A DNA stretch of 7,709 nt from Actinobacteria bacterium UBA5176 (GTDB lineage: Bacteria; Actinomycetota; UBA4738), in the NCBI GenBank assembly GCA_002413305.1, contig DHWS01000039.1, forward strand, positions 1-7,709, written 5' to 3'. Shown here piece after piece: positions 5,133 to 7,709 of this stretch. Numbering within the stretch: the first letter of the stretch is position 1; every line of letters begins with the position of its first letter. The notes below the pieces were generated by a model. The model had not been told where the DNA came from. It was given only the letters and a program-made list of their open reading frames with translations, and ran no database searches. The position numbers and the translations under genes are program-made.

Positions 5133-7709
5133 CTACAGGGTCAACTCCTGGATCACCGGCCCGCCCAGTTCGTCCATGATCTGCACGGTGATCGGCGTCC
5201 CTCCCATGTTCTCCGGAGTCCAGTCGTCGGGCTTGATGGCGGCGGCCTTCCCCTGATCGATCGTCACGCTCGGACGGGACGCCACGGCTCCGCCCCCGGC
5301 ACCGCTGCGCGCGTCGAGCTGGAACGTGATCGGCGGCCCGGGGTTGTTCAGCAGGATCTGGTCGCCATCCGGGCTGAGCTGCGCGGTGAACTCCTGCCCC
5401 GGGGTGAGCTGGAGCGCGCTCAGCGCGAAGACCCGCAGCCGGTCCGGACCCCCCAGCGTCGTCGATGCCAGCGTGAGCTGGACCTGGCGGGCCGCCGACT
5501 GGTCGGCGAGCGTGACCGAGACCGCCTGATCCGTCGCCCCGGCCTTGTCGAGCGAGATCCGGTCGACATGGGTGGGATCGTTCGAGCTCGGCACCGTGGC
5601 CACAGCGGCGCTCCCCGCCGATCGCACCGCCCACGTGTAGGACCCGCTACCACCCACCACGTCGTGGGCCAGCTGGTCGACGGGACCGGAGATCGAGATG
5701 CTGTTCGGGAGGGGCTGTTCGAACTCCGGATGCGACACGATCTCCGCGGTCGACATCGCGGCGAACGACTTGAGCGCGGTACCCGACAGGATCGGACTCC
5801 GCAGGTGCGAGGGCGGAACGCCGAAGGGCGGCGGAGTCCCGCGCAGGGCGTAGATCTCCGGCACCTTCTCGTCCTGCAGGATCCGGATGTCACCGCCCAG
5901 CGCCCGCCCGAGGTCGATCTCCCGGCCCACCATGGGCCCATTGAGCTGGCGGTGGAGCAGCGGCACCCGGGCCATGCCGGGGATCCGGGACCCGTCGGGG
6001 GCAAGGTGTTCCCACAGCGTGGGCGGGCCGGTGAGGCTCGGGTCGTAGAACGTCCGGCCGGACCCGTCGGTGATCTGGCGGGTCGTGCCATCCCCCCCCA
6101 GGATCAGGAAGGTCCCCGCGACCAGCAGGGCCAGCACTTCCCAGAACGGGGTCCGGGGCTCTTCGCACATGATCGAGAACGGCATGGCGAACATCCGGCC
6201 CCCGCTCCATGTCCCGCCGGACCAGATGTCGCCGTCGGAGAAGTGGAACTGGAAGGTGTTCGAACCGGGATACACGTGGATCTTGTTGTGTTCGTCCTCG
6301 TCGCCGACCCGCGGCGACGCCTCGTTGGGGTTCGCGATGTAGATGATCCAGTCGTTCGGGTTGCTCTGGTCCCAGCGGTAGGGACGGACGGCGTGCCCGC
6401 TCCCGCCGAGGGACGCGTTGGTGACCGAGATGACCGGGTAGTCGTTCCGGTAGTAAAGGTCTCGGCTCTCGTTGAAGGCCCGGACGGGGTCGTGGGTGGC
6501 TCCCTCGACGAACTTTCCGACGACGTAGTCGACGATGCCCGCCCCCGCCTGGTACCCGTGGCGGATGTTCACCTCGTTCATGGCCGCCGCGTCGCGGGGC
6601 ACGCCGTGGATGGACTCGGAGTAGAGGGCCCCCCGGGCCAGCGCGTCGTTCCCCTCCAGACACATCCCGAAGCAGTTCCCGCCGGCCGCCATGCCCTTGT
6701 AGACGGCCTGGTAGAAGGCCTCGTCGAAGGGATGGAACCCGGGGTCATCGGTCTGGACGTCGACGAACGTCTGCCCGTACTGCTCCCGGGACAGCTCCGC
6801 CGTGTCGAAGTTCTCGAACCCCCACCAGAGGTCCTCGCGGAAGTTCGGGTCCTGGGGGTCGAACGGCGTCCGGTTCTGCACCGAGTAGGCGATGAAGAAG
6901 TCGCCGAACCAGCCCTCCTGGGGCTGGTTGATGGCCCACAGGTTATCGATCCCGAAGGAGCCCGTGGCATCGCCCAGATGCTGGTCCGAGGTCGACTCGC
7001 AGGCGTCCCACCCGTCGAAGTTCGCGTCGATGACCAGCCCGCCCCGGACCGGGCTGATGGTGAGAAGGGTGGCGGCAGGCGTGGCGTTCGGACCGTAGTG
7101 GTCCGAGGCGGGGAGCCGCGGCCGGACGTCCTGGCCGGTATTCGTCCACAGGTGGCAGTTCACGTAGACCCACACATCCGCCACCCCGATGCTCTCGAAG
7201 AACGTGTGGCTGCCCTTCGAGCTGACCCGGTCGACGTAGACGTCCAGGGTCTTGAACATCTGGATCGCGCCGTTCGACGCGTTCCACGTCAGGCAGCCGT
7301 TCTGGAAGTCGTTGTACCGGTAGTTGCCGGCAGGTGAGCCGGTCTCGTCGGACACCGGCCAGCCCAGGGTCCCGGTCGGGCCGCCGTAGCGTTCGATCCA
7401 CGCTTGCCGGAGCGCGCCATGCACTTCCCATGCGCCGGTGGCCGGGCTCCAGTAGATCGAACCGCCCTGGAACAGGTTCATCCGGCCGATCTCGGTCCCG
7501 GCCGACAGAACGGGTGACTCGTCGGTCAGCGGGAACCCGAGGAAACCGCCCACCCCTCCCAGCGAGAGCCAATGGTCCCGGATCGCACCGTGGACCTCGT
7601 GGGCGCCAGTGGCGGGGCTCCAGTAGACGTCGGCACCGTCGAACCGGGACCGGCGACCGTTCGTCACCGCCTCCTCGTCCCACACCGGCAGGGCCCGGGA
7701 CCAGCCCGC
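5133..7709 (-). CDS. Secreted LGFP-repeat protein with papain-like peptidase domain (N-terminus outside window)
   Basis: 858 residues are visible, and the frame stays open to the window edge; the start and any signal peptide lie beyond it. Numbering is from the edge. Residues 1-150 hold LGFP repeats with motifs LGFP (57-60) and LGWP (115-118) and twice the unit YWSPATGA(H/W)EVHGA(I/L)R; these repeats are known from actinobacterial cell-wall proteins. Residues 150-335 look beta-rich and unassigned. Residues 336-465 carry a papain-like triad: GGNCFGMC (Cys346), GGSGHAVRPY (His439) and IYIANPN (Asn460). This suggests a cysteine peptidase or amidase acting at the cell surface. A hydrophobic stretch (522-538) follows. 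The C-terminal 200 residues resemble a beta-sandwich (SGSYTWAV, ITFQL) and end in QELTL. It is convergent with the ABC permease gene, 16 bases away. The peptidase assignment is by motif only, and the substrate is unknown. Confidence 0.85.
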   Translation of the reverse strand, partial: AGWSRALPVWDEEAVTNGRRSRFDGADVYWSPATGAHEVHGAIRDHWLSLGGVGGFLGFPLTDESPVLSAGTEIGRMNLFQGGSIYWSPATGAWEVHGALRQAWIERYGGPTGTLGWPVSDETGSPAGNYRYNDFQNGCLTWNASNGAIQMFKTLDVYVDRVSSKGSHTFFESIGVADVWVYVNCHLWTNTGQDVRPRLPASDHYGPNATPAATLLTISPVRGGLVIDANFDGWDACESTSDQHLGDATGSFGIDNLWAINQPQEGWFGDFFIAYSVQNRTPFDPQDPNFREDLWWGFENFDTAELSREQYGQTFVDVQTDDPGFHPFDEAFYQAVYKGMAAGGNCFGMCLEGNDALARGALYSESIHGVPRDAAAMNEVNIRHGYQAGAGIVDYVVGKFVEGATHDPVRAFNESRDLYYRNDYPVISVTNASLGGSGHAVRPYRWDQSNPNDWIIYIANPNEASPRVGDEDEHNKIHVYPGSNTFQFHFSDGDIWSGGTWSGGRMFAMPFSIMCEEPRTPFWEVLALLVAGTFLILGGDGTTRQITDGSGRTFYDPSLTGPPTLWEHLAPDGSRIPGMARVPLLHRQLNGPMVGREIDLGRALGGDIRILQDEKVPEIYALRGTPPPFGVPPSHLRSPILSGTALKSFAAMSTAEIVSHPEFEQPLPNSISISGPVDQLAHDVVGGSGSYTWAVRSAGSAAVATVPSSNDPTHVDRISLDKAGATDQAVSVTLADQSAARQVQLTLASTTLGGPDRLRVFALSALQLTPGQEFTAQLSPDGDQILLNNPGPPITFQLDARSGAGGGAVASRPSVTIDQGKAAAIKPDDWTPENMGGTPITVQIMDELGGPVIQELTL

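Noticed and set aside
5568..7337. Plus-strand open frame of 589 residues opposite the LGFP-peptidase gene
   Set aside because: It is an antisense shadow rich in Val, Asp, Arg and Gly, with no domain, while the minus frame has clear LGFP repeats and peptidase motifs.

Overview
The window is very GC-rich and looks like a monoderm, actinobacterial genome. The reasons are the strong GC bias at third codon positions, a secreted protein with LGFP cell-wall repeats, a LolA/RseB-like envelope protein encoded directly before an ABC exporter, and GGAGG-type ribosome binding sites. I cannot name the genus; an uncultured member of the Actinomycetota is the best guess.

Left part (1 to about 1345) reads as the end of a decayed integrated element. 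Positions 58-330 hold a frameshifted, truncated remnant of an integrase-core transposase. Positions 331-679 hold no credible gene, only palindromes. Positions 680-1057 (minus) encode a small secreted protein with one immunoglobulin-like (IPT/TIG-type) domain, with its own promoter. Positions 1296-1345 are the 3' half of a tRNA-Val(GAC) gene: anticodon arm, T arm and acceptor 3' strand are present, but the 5' half is missing. This is the usual footprint of a tyrosine-integrase element that entered a tRNA gene. Just before it lie two sets of short direct repeats and a 10-bp inverted repeat that look like integrase or excisionase sites. By the usual geometry the element lies to the left and the original chromosome resumes to the right.

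Right part (1346-7709) is gene-dense. A small membrane-type protein (1376-1639, minus) is divergent from an acidic protein made of two related helical repeats (1757-2218, plus), whose leader contains a perfect inverted repeat. Next comes a tight three-gene operon: an anchored LolA/RseB-like protein (2309-3394), an ABC ATPase of the BcrA type (starting at or near 3391, to 4335) and its six-helix permease (4322-5116). The genes touch or overlap, so they are probably translationally coupled and form one envelope export system; the substrate is unknown.

Convergent to the operon, only 16 bases away, ends a large gene (5133 to beyond 7709, minus). It encodes a secreted protein with LGFP repeats followed by what looks like a papain-like cysteine peptidase (Cys-His-Asn motifs) and a beta-rich C-terminal region. 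Its N-terminus lies outside the window. I found no CRISPR array, rRNA or complete tRNA. No complete new system is evident; the least explained items are the att region, the repeat protein with its leader palindrome, and the LGFP-peptidase fusion.
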